A DNA stretch of 64,000 bases from Nocardia iowensis. GTDB taxonomy: Bacteria > Actinomycetota > Actinomycetes > Mycobacteriales > Mycobacteriaceae. The DNA lies in NCBI RefSeq assembly GCF_019222765.1, contig NZ_CP078145.1, forward strand, positions 8,370,001-8,434,000, given 5' to 3'. Positions 1 through 9,281 of the stretch are shown here, piece by piece. Below the pieces are notes generated by a model, which was not told where the DNA came from, ran no database searches, and saw only the letters and a list, made by a program, of their open reading frames with translations. The position numbers were made by a program, and so were the translations under genes. How positions within the stretch are numbered: the stretch's first letter is position 1; each line of letters begins with the position of its first letter.

Positions 1-55
1 CGACGTAACCGCCAGGACCGGCACCGAGAACGACAACGTCGTAATGGGAAGTCAC
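1..55 (-). CDS. lpd: Dihydrolipoyl dehydrogenase, 5' end only
   Basis: Only the first 18 codons lie in the window, read from a GTG start at 55 towards position 1. They give MTSHYDVVVLGAGPGGYV, the FAD-binding betaalphabeta motif (GxGxxG) with the Tyr-Val that is typical of dihydrolipoamide dehydrogenases, the E3 subunit of 2-oxoacid dehydrogenase complexes. The active-site CxxxxC pair would lie outside the window. The assignment rests on the N-terminal motif and on the surrounding gene set, which matches a region that carries lpdC in mycobacteria. Another flavin disulfide reductase is possible but less likely. Confidence 0.75.
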   Translation of the reverse strand, partial: MTSHYDVVVLGAGPGGYV

Positions 56-292
56 GACACCGAGCCTAACTCTGTCGCCACGAGTTGGCTCACCGGTCCC
101 CCACAACACTGAGCCGTGGGCCACAGCTGGCCGGAAGTTCGGTGTTCGCGATGCGGACGGAGTAAGGAACCGGACATTTCGACTCGCTACTGTTGGCCGG
201 TGGTGCAGAGTCGATCGGCGATCCGAGAGGAACGCCCAACGCACCGATCGACGTCGGCCGCCGGGTTCGGCCAGCCGCCGCCCGCGCTGCCC

Positions 293-1300
293 GTGTCCCC
301 CATCGACGGCACCGCCTCGACACATCTGATCCGGTTGGTCCGCGACACCGCCCGGCGAGCCGGGGTCGGTGACGACCAGCTCGCGACAATTCCCGGCACC
401 GACGACACGATCCTGTCCGGGGAGCTCAATCGCATACCGCTGAGCTCGCTGGTGCGGCTGTGGGAATTGCTGGCGCGAATCAGGCCGGAGCCAGGCGCTG
501 GGCTCGCCGTGGTCGATGCCGCACCGCTCGGGACCCTCACCACCTGGGACTATCTCGTCACGAACGGGCCGACACTGGCCGATGCCTTACGGACCGCACA
601 GCCGTACCACCGGCTGGTGACCGCGGCAGCCGAAGGTTTCGACCTCAGCGGCGACGGCGACCTCACCGTCGGTTTCCGCACCACCGCCGGTGACCCGGCG
701 GTCGCGGCGGTGATCAACGAGTACGTGCTCGCCTACTACCTGCGGCGCGCCCGCGAAGCGACCGGCCGCCACGTGATTCCGGCCCGCGTCGCCTTCAGTC
801 GCGCGGCACCGGGCAACCACGATGTCCTGCTCGACGCCTTCGGCACCGACCGCATCGAATTCGACGCCCCTGCCGACACCATCACCTTCACCGCCGCGGA
901 CGCCACCGCCGCACTCCCCCGTGCCGACCCGATGCTCGCCGACCTCCTCCGCAGCCACGCCGACCTGGTCCTGGCCACGGCCCGCCCGATCCCCGGCCCG
1001 CTGGAGGCCTTCCGCATCGCCCTGGCCGCCGCACTCGCCGCGGGCGACCCCTCGTTGGCGACCGTCGCCCATCGATTGGCCGTCAGCCCACGCACCCTGC
1101 AACGCCAGTTGGCCGAACACGGCACCAGTTGGCGCACCGAGTTCGACCTGGTCCGCTACGAGCAAGCCAAAACCCTGCTCGCCGAAGGACATCTGACCAC
1201 CTCCGCCATCGCGGCCCGCCTGGGCTTCACCGACGACCGCGCCCTCCGCAAAGCCTTCCGACGATGGAGCGGCACGTCACCGTCCGCCATCAGGACATAG
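293..1300 (+). CDS. AraC family transcriptional regulator
   Basis: A 335-residue one-component regulator. The N-terminal two thirds match the ligand-binding type found in OruR/ArgR-like AraC proteins (Arabinose_bd family). The last ~90 residues are an AraC double helix-turn-helix, with SLATVAHRLAVSPRTLQRQL as the first recognition unit and TSAIAARLGFTDDRALRKAF as the second, followed by the usual W-x-G-x-SPSAIR ending. The frame is open back to 116, but the extra 59 residues are Arg/Cys/Pro-rich and unlike the family, so GTG 293 is preferred. Its RBS is weak. It is divergent from lpd. Target genes are unknown; the MDR enzyme downstream is a candidate by position only. Confidence 0.82.
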   Translation: MSPIDGTASTHLIRLVRDTARRAGVGDDQLATIPGTDDTILSGELNRIPLSSLVRLWELLARIRPEPGAGLAVVDAAPLGTLTTWDYLVTNGPTLADALRTAQPYHRLVTAAAEGFDLSGDGDLTVGFRTTAGDPAVAAVINEYVLAYYLRRAREATGRHVIPARVAFSRAAPGNHDVLLDAFGTDRIEFDAPADTITFTAADATAALPRADPMLADLLRSHADLVLATARPIPGPLEAFRIALAAALAAGDPSLATVAHRLAVSPRTLQRQLAEHGTSWRTEFDLVRYEQAKTLLAEGHLTTSAIAARLGFTDDRALRKAFRRWSGTSPSAIRT

Positions 1301-1555
1301 TCTCCGGCAACGAACGGGCCATGGCTGCGGCAACCATCGAAACCGCCCCCTCGCACCGTCGGTCGTCACCGAACGGGACGTGGCGGAGGAAACGTCGAAA
1401 AGGTTCTCCGAGGTGTCCCGTTCGGGCGCGACGAGATCGTGTCGTGTTCGGACCGGAGGGTGGCGTCGCGGGACCTGGGGGTTGGGGCGGGCGGCTCATA
1501 GCGTTCTCAGTACCGGATCGGATGGGTTCGGCAAGAGCGAATAAGGGGCAGAGCG

Positions 1556-2611
1556 ATGAGCATCCAGACCACTCAGGCATCGGTTACCGGCGACGCGAAC
1601 GGCACGTTGCCGCGGACCTCGCGGGAGATCCAGTTGGCCGCGCGACCGGACGGCGCGCCGACGGCGCAGCACTTCGCGTTGGTGGAGCGGCCGATCGAGG
1701 AGCTGGCCGAGGGACAGGTACTGGTGCGCAACACCTGGATGTCGGTGGATCCCTACATGCGGGGACGGATGGATGATCGTCCGTCCTATATCGCACCGTT
1801 CGAGTTGGGTGCGGCGCTGGAGGGTTCGGCGGTCGGCGAGGTGATCGCCTCGGAGGCGGCGGGCATCACGGTCGGCAGCACGGTGTCGCACTTCGCGGGT
1901 TGGCGGGAGTACGCGGTGCTCGACGCGGCAGCGGTGACCCCCATCGACACCTCGCTCGCCGCGGCGCATCACTACCTCGGCGCACTCGGCACCACCGGCC
2001 TCACCGCGTACGCGGCACTGACCGATGTTGCGCGCGTGAATCCCGGTGACACCGTGTTCATTTCGGCGGCGGCGGGCGCGGTGGGCAGTGTCGCCGGGCA
2101 GATCGCCAAGGCACTCGGCGCGACCAAGGTGATCGGGTCCGCGGGCGGGCCCGCCAAGACCAGGCTGCTGCTCGACGAATTCGGCTTCGACGCCGCCATC
2201 GACTATCGGGCAGGCGATCTGGCCGGGCAGCTTGCGGCGGCCGCACCGGATGGCGTCGACGTCTACCTCGACAGTGTCGGTGGCGAACACCTGCGCGTCG
2301 CCGTCGAGGCCATGCGCCCGAAGGGCCGGATCGCGCTCGTCGGTGCGATCAGCGGCTACAACGGCGACACCGCCGAGCCGGGCCCGGACCTGTACAAGGC
2401 TGCGACACGGGAGGTTTCACTGCGCGGCATGCTCGTGAACAGCTACTTCCCGATCTTCGGCGAGTACATCGCGAAGGCCGCGGGCTGGCTGGCCGACGGG
2501 ACGATCCGCACCACGGAGACGGTGTACGAAGGTATCGAGCAGGCACCGGCCGCATTCCTCGGTGTGCTCTCCGGCGCGAACACCGGCAAGATGCTGGTCC
2601 GCCTCGGGTGA
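1556..2611 (+). CDS. NADP-dependent zinc-free MDR oxidoreductase
   Basis: 351 residues of the medium-chain dehydrogenase/reductase superfamily, in the leukotriene-B4-dehydrogenase/CurA-like branch that reduces activated alkenals and enones with NADPH. Visible features are the substrate-side motif WMSVDPYMRGRM near residue 60, the absence of zinc-binding cysteines, the nucleotide-binding stretch ISAAAGAVGSVAGQIAKALG around residue 165, and the late motif LRGMLVNSY. The start is ATG preceded by AAGGGGCAGAGCG. A 13-bp perfect hairpin follows at 2631-2659. It may detoxify reactive aldehydes; the substrate cannot be read from sequence. The 255 bases upstream carry no gene that I can support. Confidence 0.85.
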   Translation: MSIQTTQASVTGDANGTLPRTSREIQLAARPDGAPTAQHFALVERPIEELAEGQVLVRNTWMSVDPYMRGRMDDRPSYIAPFELGAALEGSAVGEVIASEAAGITVGSTVSHFAGWREYAVLDAAAVTPIDTSLAAAHHYLGALGTTGLTAYAALTDVARVNPGDTVFISAAAGAVGSVAGQIAKALGATKVIGSAGGPAKTRLLLDEFGFDAAIDYRAGDLAGQLAAAAPDGVDVYLDSVGGEHLRVAVEAMRPKGRIALVGAISGYNGDTAEPGPDLYKAATREVSLRGMLVNSYFPIFGEYIAKAAGWLADGTIRTTETVYEGIEQAPAAFLGVLSGANTGKMLVRLG

Positions 2612-2630
2612 CCGGCACAGGCACGGGTTA

Positions 2631-2659
2631 CGCGGCGCGACAACACTTGTCGCGCCGCG
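2631..2659. terminator. Perfect 13-bp hairpin between convergent genes
   Basis: Arms CGCGGCGCGACAA and TTGTCGCGCCGCG flank a CAC loop, between the ends of the plus-strand oxidoreductase and the minus-strand dipeptidase. There is no T-tract, which is common for actinobacterial terminators. A bidirectional terminator is the simplest reading. Confidence 0.7.
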
Positions 2660-2717
2660 CCCGGGTGCGCGGACCGCGCAGCCTCGATCCAGCACTCACC
2701 AAACCGTGCCGATACCC

Positions 2718-3692
2718 TCAGTCGCGCCATACCTGCGCCGCGATCCGGGAGAAATTGCCCCCGAACACCGCCGCCCGATCGCCAAGACTGAATCCCCGGC
2801 GGGCCAGCACCTCGTCGAGGCCAGGAACCCCGCTCAGGCCGAGCAGGTCCTCGGGCGGAACCCATTGCAACGGGCCCCATTTGGTGTACGACTCGGAAAA
2901 TGCCTCGGGGTGCGCCCTGAGCATGTCGTTGAAATCCGCGGCATCGAACGAGTAATCCGATCCGATGCCGATGTGCTCGATACCGACCAGCTCGACCCCG
3001 TACTCGACATGATCGGCCATCGCCTCGACCCGCCCGGCGGTGTCCTCGACTCCGTTGCGGCCCAGGAAGATTCCCACACCATTGAGTCCGATCACGCCGC
3101 CCGTCGCGGCACAGGCCTTCGCTTGCTCATCGGTGATATTGCGCGGGTGCTCCCACAGCGCGGCGAAATTGGAGTGACTGTAGATCATCGGCGCCCGGGT
3201 ATGTGTGGCGAGGTCCAGTGCGGTGCGCCGGGAACAGTGCGACCCGTCGACGAACATGCCGACCTCGTTGAGCTTGCGCACCAGGTCCCGGCCGTAGGCG
3301 GTGAGCCCGGTGTCATCGGTGTCGAGGCAACCGCAACCCGCCTGGTTGGCATGGTTATAGGTCGGCAGCAGCGATCGGACACCCAGCTCGTAGAAAAGCT
3401 CCACATTGTCGAGATCGCCACCAAGGGGGCCGGAGTCCTCCAGATCGAACGCCAGGGCAATGGTTTCCGGATCGCCGATGTCGGAATGGCTGTGCACCAA
3501 ACGAAACCGGCCGTCGGCGAGTGCTTCCGCGCGGAACTGACGCGTCAGCTTCAACGAATCCTCGGTCGACTGCGCCGAATACCCGACATTCACCGACAGA
3601 TAGGAACCGAGCGGATACCGCGCGAGGTCCGCGATCCGCGCCGAAGGGTGCAGCGGCAGGCAGCAGTGCTGCTCCCAGAGAAATGGCGGCAA
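2718..3692 (-). CDS. Membrane dipeptidase family (M19) protein
   Basis: 324 residues of the renal dipeptidase/M19 fold, an amidohydrolase-like TIM barrel that cleaves dipeptides with a binuclear zinc centre. Recognisable ligands are Glu85 (LAFDLED), His152 (DGSHCS) and His173 (IYSHSN), with Asp246 in IGIGSDYSFD. The N-terminal HxD ligand pair is not standard: the matching place reads WEQHCCLPL, so the aspartate position is Cys11. Either metal binding is altered or the protein belongs to a divergent subgroup. The start is TTG at 3692, chosen because AGGAGG sits 7 bases upstream. There is no signal peptide. It is convergent with the oxidoreductase gene. Confidence 0.85.
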   Translation of the reverse strand: MPPFLWEQHCCLPLHPSARIADLARYPLGSYLSVNVGYSAQSTEDSLKLTRQFRAEALADGRFRLVHSHSDIGDPETIALAFDLEDSGPLGGDLDNVELFYELGVRSLLPTYNHANQAGCGCLDTDDTGLTAYGRDLVRKLNEVGMFVDGSHCSRRTALDLATHTRAPMIYSHSNFAALWEHPRNITDEQAKACAATGGVIGLNGVGIFLGRNGVEDTAGRVEAMADHVEYGVELVGIEHIGIGSDYSFDAADFNDMLRAHPEAFSESYTKWGPLQWVPPEDLLGLSGVPGLDEVLARRGFSLGDRAAVFGGNFSRIAAQVWRD

Positions 3693-3824
3693 CCACTGAC
3701 CTCCTGGTCGGATGAACTCGGAGTTGCGATCTTACTGAGCCGCCTTGCCGACGAGCAGTAACAACATGTCCAATTCGCCCGATTTACCGAATGCTTCATT
3801 CTTTCTGCCTGAAGGCGGTGCGGC

Positions 3825-4370
3825 ATGCGTCGCATATTTCTGTTGATTGCCTCCGTCGCGATTTTCGTCGGCCTGTTGATCATTCCTGGACCGGCCGCGG
3901 CGACGCCCCCTTATTGCGGATTGGTGTGGGGTTCGCTCGACAAGGCGAGCAAGCCGATGTCGACCGCGCCGATCACCGGCGTCCGCTCCGGCCGGCACGA
4001 CTGCTTCGATCGGCTGGTCTTCGATCTCGCGGGACCGGCGGCGGGCTACCGCGTCGGCTATGTCGAGGCGGTGACGATGGACGGGTCGGGCGCGCCGGTG
4101 CCACTGCGCGGCGGTGCGTTCCTGAATGTCGTGGTGCTCGCGCCCGCCTACGACGACGCGGGCAACGCCACCTACCTGCCCGCGAACCGGAACGAGCTGG
4201 TCGACGTGACCGGCTACCAGACCTTCCGCCAGGTCGCCTGGGCCGGATCGTTCGAGGGGCAGACCACGGTCGGCCTCGGCGTCCGCGGCAGGCTGCCGAT
4301 GCGGGCATTCACCCTCGACGGACCGGGCAACGGGTCGCGGGTCGTGGTCGATGTAGCGCACTTCTGGTAA
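3825..4370 (+). CDS. Secreted AMIN-like domain protein
   Basis: 181 residues. Residues 1-26 are a clear Sec signal peptide: MRR, a hydrophobic core FLLIASVAIFVGLLII, then PGPAAA-TP with a likely AxA cleavage site. The mature part carries SGRHDCFDRLVFDLAG and ends in RVVVDVAHFW, the pattern of the AMIN-like domain family found in secreted actinobacterial proteins. Its two cysteines (in PYCGLVW and HDCFD) could form a disulfide. The function is unknown; AMIN domains elsewhere bind cell-wall components. The RBS is GAAGGCGG. The prolyl oligopeptidase gene starts 41 bases downstream, so the two may be cotranscribed. Confidence 0.8.
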   Translation: MRRIFLLIASVAIFVGLLIIPGPAAATPPYCGLVWGSLDKASKPMSTAPITGVRSGRHDCFDRLVFDLAGPAAGYRVGYVEAVTMDGSGAPVPLRGGAFLNVVVLAPAYDDAGNATYLPANRNELVDVTGYQTFRQVAWAGSFEGQTTVGLGVRGRLPMRAFTLDGPGNGSRVVVDVAHFW

Positions 4371-4411
4371 CCCCGGAGTCCCGATTTGTGCCCCTCGGCA
4401 ACAATAAGGGC

Positions 4412-6469
4412 ATGACCGGCGTTGAGCAGAACGTGACCGATCCTTACCTCTGGCTCGAAGAAGTGACCGATGAGCGGGCCCTCGACTGGGCGCGGGCGCA
4501 CAACAGCGTGGTCGTCGAGCGCTTCGCCTCCTCCGACCGGTTCAGCGAACTCGAGCGCCGCATCCTGGACATGCTCGACACCGACACCAAGATCGCCTAC
4601 CCGGGCCGGCGCGGCCCCTGGCTCTACAACTTCTGGCGCGATGCCGAGCATCCGCGCGGGCTGTGGCGCCGCACCACCTTCGCCGAGTACGCCGCGGAGT
4701 CGCCGGACTGGGACGTGCTGATCGATCTGGACGCGCTGGCCGCCGCCGAGGACGAGAACTGGGTGTGGGGCGGTGCCGTAGTGCTGCGACCGGTGCAGTC
4801 GCGCGCGCTGATCAGCCTGTCTCGCGGCGGCGCGGACGCCAAGGTGATCCGCGAGTTCGACATGGCGACAAGGAAGTTCATCGATCCGGCGGACGGCGGC
4901 TTCTTTCTGCCCGAGGCGAAGTCCGAGATGCGCTGGATCGACATCGATTCCGTCTACGTCGGCACGGATTTCGGCCCCGGCTCGCTGACCGACTCCGGCT
5001 ATCCGCGCATCGCCAAGCGCTGGCATCGCGGCACCGACCTGGCCGAAGCGGTGACCGTATTCGAAGGCGAACCCGGTGACGTCGCGGTCTCGGCGGGCTA
5101 CGACCGAACCCCCGGCTACGAACGCCATTTCATCGGCCGCGCCACCGACTTCTTCAACGAAGAGGTGTACCTGCTCGAGGACGACGGCACCCTGCGGCAT
5201 CTGGACGTGCCCACCGACGCCAGCGAATCCTGGTACAAGGACTGGCTGCTGGTCCGGCTGAAGTCGCCGTGGGAGGTCGGCGGCAGCACTTATCCCGCGG
5301 GCGCGCTGCTGGCCATGAACTTCGAGAAGTTCCTTTCCGGCGCGCGGGAATTCGAGGTGATCTTCACCCCGGACGAGCACACGTCCCTGCACGGTTACGG
5401 CTGGACCGAGAACCATCTGCTGCTCATCACATTGGAGGACGTGCAGACCAAGCTCTACGTGGTGACACCGGGCGCGGCCGGCTGGCGCAGGGAGTCGCTG
5501 GCCGACACGCCACCGATGGCAACCACCAGCGTCATGAACCTCGACCCACTCGAGGGTGGTGACGAATTCATGCTCACCACCAGTGGATTCACCACGCCGG
5601 CCACACTGCTGGCCAGTTCGGTCGGCGGCAGCACCGAGCAGCTCAAGCAGGAGCCCGGCTTCTTCGACGCCGACGGCATCGAGACCGAGCAGTTCTTCGC
5701 CACCTCGGCTGACGGAACGATGGTGCCGTACTTCGTGATCCGCCATCGCGACCGCAAGGGCACGCCGGGTCCGACGGTGATGTCCGGTTACGGCGGCTTC
5801 GAGGTCTCACGCACCCCCGCCTACAGCGGCGCGTCCGGGATGGGCTGGCTGGAACGCGGCGGCACCTGGGTGATGACCAATATTCGTGGCGGCGGCGAAT
5901 ACGGTCCGCAGTGGCACACCTCGGTCCAGAAGGCCAACCGGCACAAGGTGTACGAGGACTTCGCCGCGATCGCGAAAGACCTTGTCGCCCGCGGCATCAC
6001 CACCGCCGATCAGCTCGGCGCGGTGGGCGGCAGCAATGGCGGCCTGCTCATGGGCGTTATGCTGACCCGGTACCCCGAACTGTTCGGCGCCATCGTCTGC
6101 CAGGTGCCGCTGCTGGACATGAAGCGCTATCACCTGCTGCTGGCGGGGGCCTCCTGGATCGCCGAATACGGTGACCCGGACAAGCCGGAGGAATGGGAGT
6201 ACATCAGCAAGTACTCGCCGTACCAGAATGTGCGCGCCGATGTGGCCTACCCGCCGATCCTGCTGACCACCTCCACCCGCGACGACCGCGTGCATCCCGG
6301 CCATGCCCGCAAGATGGCCGCGTTGCTGGAGGAGCAGGGCCACGAGTTCTGGTACCACGAGAACATCGAGGGTGGCCACGGCGGCGCGGCGGACAACAAG
6401 CAGTCGGCCTTCCAGGCCGGTCTGATCTACGAGTTCTTCACTCAGATGCTGATCGAACGGCGCGGATAA
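4412..6469 (+). CDS. Prolyl oligopeptidase family serine peptidase
   Basis: 685 residues, the usual size for S9A prolyl oligopeptidases. An N-terminal beta-propeller gates an alpha/beta-hydrolase catalytic domain that cleaves short peptides after proline. The nucleophile is Ser541 in GAVGGSNGGLLMG, the acid lies in DDRV at 624-625, and the base is His656 in IEGGHGG. The start at ATG 4412 gives the conserved opening DPYLWLEEV and has a short purine-rich RBS (AATAAGGGC). The frame is open for 600 bases further upstream, but that region is the other-frame reading of the secreted-protein gene. No signal peptide, so a cytoplasmic enzyme. Confidence 0.93.
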   Translation: MTGVEQNVTDPYLWLEEVTDERALDWARAHNSVVVERFASSDRFSELERRILDMLDTDTKIAYPGRRGPWLYNFWRDAEHPRGLWRRTTFAEYAAESPDWDVLIDLDALAAAEDENWVWGGAVVLRPVQSRALISLSRGGADAKVIREFDMATRKFIDPADGGFFLPEAKSEMRWIDIDSVYVGTDFGPGSLTDSGYPRIAKRWHRGTDLAEAVTVFEGEPGDVAVSAGYDRTPGYERHFIGRATDFFNEEVYLLEDDGTLRHLDVPTDASESWYKDWLLVRLKSPWEVGGSTYPAGALLAMNFEKFLSGAREFEVIFTPDEHTSLHGYGWTENHLLLITLEDVQTKLYVVTPGAAGWRRESLADTPPMATTSVMNLDPLEGGDEFMLTTSGFTTPATLLASSVGGSTEQLKQEPGFFDADGIETEQFFATSADGTMVPYFVIRHRDRKGTPGPTVMSGYGGFEVSRTPAYSGASGMGWLERGGTWVMTNIRGGGEYGPQWHTSVQKANRHKVYEDFAAIAKDLVARGITTADQLGAVGGSNGGLLMGVMLTRYPELFGAIVCQVPLLDMKRYHLLLAGASWIAEYGDPDKPEEWEYISKYSPYQNVRADVAYPPILLTTSTRDDRVHPGHARKMAALLEEQGHEFWYHENIEGGHGGAADNKQSAFQAGLIYEFFTQMLIERRG

Positions 6470-6491
6470 CCGCGGGCGCCGCGACCTGGGC

Positions 6492-6520
6492 CTACGGTGT
6501 AGATGTCCGCTACACCGTAG
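6492..6520. promoter_or_regulatory. Perfect 11-bp inverted repeat, likely TetR operator
   Basis: CTACGGTGTAG and CTACACCGTAG are exact reverse complements separated by ATGTCCG. The site lies 26 bases before the GTG start of the TetR gene at 6547, the expected place for autoregulation. The inner part, GTGTAG-N7-CTACAC, resembles classical TetR-family half-sites. Confidence 0.75.
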
Positions 6521-6546
6521 ACCTGGGTTCGGGAGGAGAAGCTGTC

Positions 6547-7248
6547 GTGAGTTCGGAAAACGCCGTCGAGGTATCCGGCGTGCGCCGTCCCCGCGCTGCC
6601 GTCCGGCGCGCGCGGCCCGCGCCAACGACGCGAACAGTGTTGAACCGCGACTATATCGCCGCGATCGCGCTGACCCTGATAGATCAGACCGGTGTCGACG
6701 GCTTTTCGATGCGCAAACTCGGGGCCGCGCTCGGCGCGGACCCGATGGCGGCCTACCGGCATTTCACCGATCAACAGGATCTGTTCGACGGCATCGCCGC
6801 CGCCATGTTCGCCGAACTGGATATGGAATCCCTGCCGTGGCAGGAGCCTTGGCGCGACCTGATGCGCGCCTACGCGCACCGGCTGCGTTCCACGCTGCGG
6901 CGGCATCCGAATGCGGTGCCGGTCTTCGCGACTCGTCCGGTGCGCAGCGAGCTGGCGGTCGAAACCGGCAGTTGGATGGTGGAACACCTGCAGGGCGCCG
7001 GGTTTTCGGCGACGGTGGCGCTACAGATGACCCGCTGCCTACGCGAGTACACGATCGGCCACATCCTCAGCCACGCCATCGCCACCGTCGCCGCCCAGCG
7101 GACCGACCAGGCCGCTGATCCGAAACCTGTTGTACCCGAAGATCTCTCATACGCCGCTAACACCGACCACTTCGATATCGGCCTGGACGCGATGCTCGAA
7201 GGCTTCGCCCACCACCGGCGAACCCCGCGTTCAGGAGCGATCGCGTAG
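6547..7248 (+). CDS. TetR/AcrR family regulator (TetR_C-like)
   Basis: 233 residues. A basic N-terminal tail (RRPRAAVRRARPAPTTR) precedes the helix-turn-helix, in which GFSMRKLGAALGADPMAAYRHF is the DNA-reading unit at about residues 55-76 (shown by its ends only: GFSMRKL and AAYRHF). The C-terminal half resembles the tetracycline-repressor C-terminal ligand domain. The start is GTG with GGGAGGAG 9 bases upstream. A perfect 29-bp palindrome sits just before it, so autorepression is likely. Its 3' end overlaps the hydrolase gene on the other strand by 18 bases. The inducer and other targets are unknown. Confidence 0.85.
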   Translation: MSSENAVEVSGVRRPRAAVRRARPAPTTRTVLNRDYIAAIALTLIDQTGVDGFSMRKLGAALGADPMAAYRHFTDQQDLFDGIAAAMFAELDMESLPWQEPWRDLMRAYAHRLRSTLRRHPNAVPVFATRPVRSELAVETGSWMVEHLQGAGFSATVALQMTRCLREYTIGHILSHAIATVAAQRTDQAADPKPVVPEDLSYAANTDHFDIGLDAMLEGFAHHRRTPRSGAIA

Positions 7249-8091
7249 CCACTTCTCGATCTGGTCGATGGTGCTGGTGGGTTCGCGGATCCAGCCGTTG
7301 TGGCCCAACGGGTTCGGCTCGCGCCAGGTGGTCACGTCGGCCTTCGGCAGCTTCGCCAGCAGGTGCTCGGCGGAGCCGGGTGGCGTGAGGTCGTCACCGG
7401 TCATGGTGATCGACAGCACGGGCAGCTTCAGCCGCGCGATCCGCTCCTCGTAGTCGATATCCGCGCCGACCGGCACGAACCGGCCGGTGCGGGCCAGCCG
7501 GGCCCAGTCCGAGATCAGCACCTTGGACTGGCGGCCGAAGCCCATCGAGATCCGGTCGCCCGGCCAGAAGCCCGCCACGTTGGCGGTCAGCGAGGCGGCG
7601 GCGGTGCCGAACAGGATGCCGGGACTCGAAAGTCCCGGGTACGCACGGTAATACGGCGTTCCGGAGGCGACCAGGATCAGCCCGCCGAGCCGACCGCGGA
7701 TCCGCGAGGCATACATCACCGCGAACTGACCGCCCATGCTGTGCCCGAGCAGATAGGGCGTGCTGGCCGGGAACCGTTCGCGGACCACCTCGAAGATCGC
7801 CGGGAAGTCGACCGAGACCAGCTCGTGGTAGCCGTAGGTGCTGGCGGCGCTCGGCTTCGGCGTGCTGTCGCCGTTGCCGCGCAGTTCCCCGATGGCCACG
7901 TCGAACCCGCGCGCCGCCAGTCGGGCGCCGAACAGCTCGTAGTACCCGGCGGGAACACCGAGACCGGGCACGATCACCACCACGGGACGCGGCGCGTCCG
8001 GCGTGACCGGATGCCGGTGCGCGCCACCGGCCGAAATCAGCCGCACCGGAACTGTGCTGCCGTCCGGCATCTGGATCGGAACCGTCTCCAT
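7231..8091 (-). CDS. Alpha/beta hydrolase
   Basis: 286 residues with the alpha/beta-hydrolase layout: VVVIVPGLGVPAGYY (oxyanion region), the elbow LLGHSMGGQFAV with Ser nucleophile and GHSMGG, an acid candidate in SITMTGDDLTPPG, and a late His in NPLGHNGW. It resembles monoacylglycerol-lipase/serine-aminopeptidase-like hydrolases, but the substrate is not readable. ATG 8091 is used; a GTG nine bases earlier is also in frame. It runs convergently into the TetR gene with an 18-base overlap, so the two transcripts would be mutually antisense at their ends. Confidence 0.85.
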   Translation of the reverse strand: METVPIQMPDGSTVPVRLISAGGAHRHPVTPDAPRPVVVIVPGLGVPAGYYELFGARLAARGFDVAIGELRGNGDSTPKPSAASTYGYHELVSVDFPAIFEVVRERFPASTPYLLGHSMGGQFAVMYASRIRGRLGGLILVASGTPYYRAYPGLSSPGILFGTAAASLTANVAGFWPGDRISMGFGRQSKVLISDWARLARTGRFVPVGADIDYEERIARLKLPVLSITMTGDDLTPPGSAEHLLAKLPKADVTTWREPNPLGHNGWIREPTSTIDQIEKWLRDRS

Positions 8092-8162
8092 GCCGGGCAC
8101 GCTACCGCGCTGTACCGCACCCCAGCACACCCGCTCGTCAGGCGTAGCCCCGACCGCGCCTG

Positions 8163-8795
8163 TTAAGCGCCGACCGCTCCCATGATCACCCTGCTCAACA
8201 CCCTGATCACGTCGTCGAGCGGTGGCCGCGGATCCGAACCGCTCCAGGAATCCACCACGTAGTTGACCGCGCCGATGATCGCCAGCACCCGCATCTCGTA
8301 GTCGCCGGTCGGGATCTCGCCGTGCATGGCCGCGTCCTCCGCGGCGCCGGCCAGCAGCGAGCCCCACACCCGGCGCAGTTCGAGCCGGAACTTCTCCACC
8401 TTCGGGCCCGCACCGACCACCTCGACCAGTGCGACGCGCGCCTTGCGCGGATCGGATCCGATGGACTCGACGTAGGCACGGACCGCCGCGTCGATGATCT
8501 CGAGCGCGCTCGCGTCGGCCTTGCTTTCCAATGACTTGGCGACCGCGTCTCGCGACTCTCGATCGATCTGCTCGTAGAGCTCGAGTAGTAGGGACTCGCG
8601 GCCGGTGAACTCCTCGTAGAACTGTCGTGAGGAGAGTCCGGCGTCCTTACAGATGGCGCCGACCGAACTATTGGCGTAGCCGTCGCGCGCGAAGACCGTC
8701 AGGCCTGATTCCAGAAAACGCGCACGCCGCTGACGTTGCCGGTCCTCGACGGGTTGCCCGGCATACATTCGACCCGTATTCGCATCCTGTGACAT
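8163..8795 (-). CDS. TetR family transcriptional regulator
   Basis: 210 residues from ATG 8795; ATG 8768 (MYAGQPVED) is an equally possible start and neither has a convincing RBS. The N-terminal helix-turn-helix reads SSVGAICKDAGLSSRQFYE. The C-terminal domain is all-helical, with the pattern DPRKARVALVEVVGAGPKVE seen in many actinobacterial TetR proteins. It is transcribed ahead of the alpha/beta hydrolase with a 71-base gap, so the two could share a message. No clear palindrome was found in the promoter region. Confidence 0.82.
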   Translation of the reverse strand: MSQDANTGRMYAGQPVEDRQRQRRARFLESGLTVFARDGYANSSVGAICKDAGLSSRQFYEEFTGRESLLLELYEQIDRESRDAVAKSLESKADASALEIIDAAVRAYVESIGSDPRKARVALVEVVGAGPKVEKFRLELRRVWGSLLAGAAEDAAMHGEIPTGDYEMRVLAIIGAVNYVVDSWSGSDPRPPLDDVIRVLSRVIMGAVGA

Positions 8796-9281
8796 TGGGC
8801 CAGACAATACAGAAGGCCCAGAACGGCTCGACATGGATCGGTGCGTTGGTATCAACCCGCAATCGACCGCGCGTTAGCCGAAAGTTGGCAGGGCGGTTAG
8901 TAGCTGACCCATCCTTCCCCGGAAGACGAAACGAGCTGTCCGGGGGCCAACTTATCGAGCCCGCTGGATGGGCGATCCGACTGAGCAACGCTCCCAACAA
9001 TGTCCGAGGTTCTCTTGTCACTGACTGTTTGCCGGAACAGATGACGCCGACAGCCGGAGGTGGCGTGAGCTATTATTACGGGAATTTATAGAATAATTCT
9101 CTACCGAACTGGTCTGCTGGTTATGCCTGATTCGTCCTGTCCGCCAACGGACTTCGCGGAGTGCGCCGAGTTCGACAAATAGGACATCGAATAGACGGCT
9201 TACCGCACCCGTCGTCGCCGCTGCGGCCGTGTGCGGTCTGTCGACGAAGCGCGTCCGGCCGCGCCGTTTAGGGTGAGCCGC
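8796..9281. other. 486-base intergenic region with AT-rich patch
   Basis: No supported gene on either strand. GC content drops compared with the neighbours, most clearly around 9070-9110. There the sequence is dominated by A and T and contains an AGAAT-A-ATTCT palindrome at 9090-9100. It could be a regulator-binding or promoter region for the ZIP-like gene at 9282. I see no tRNA or clear IS remnant. Confidence 0.4.

Noticed and set aside
8163..9091. Possible IS remnant or extra gene in the AT-richer gap before the ZIP-like gene.
   Set aside because: No terminal inverted repeats, no transposase motif and no frame with coding character.
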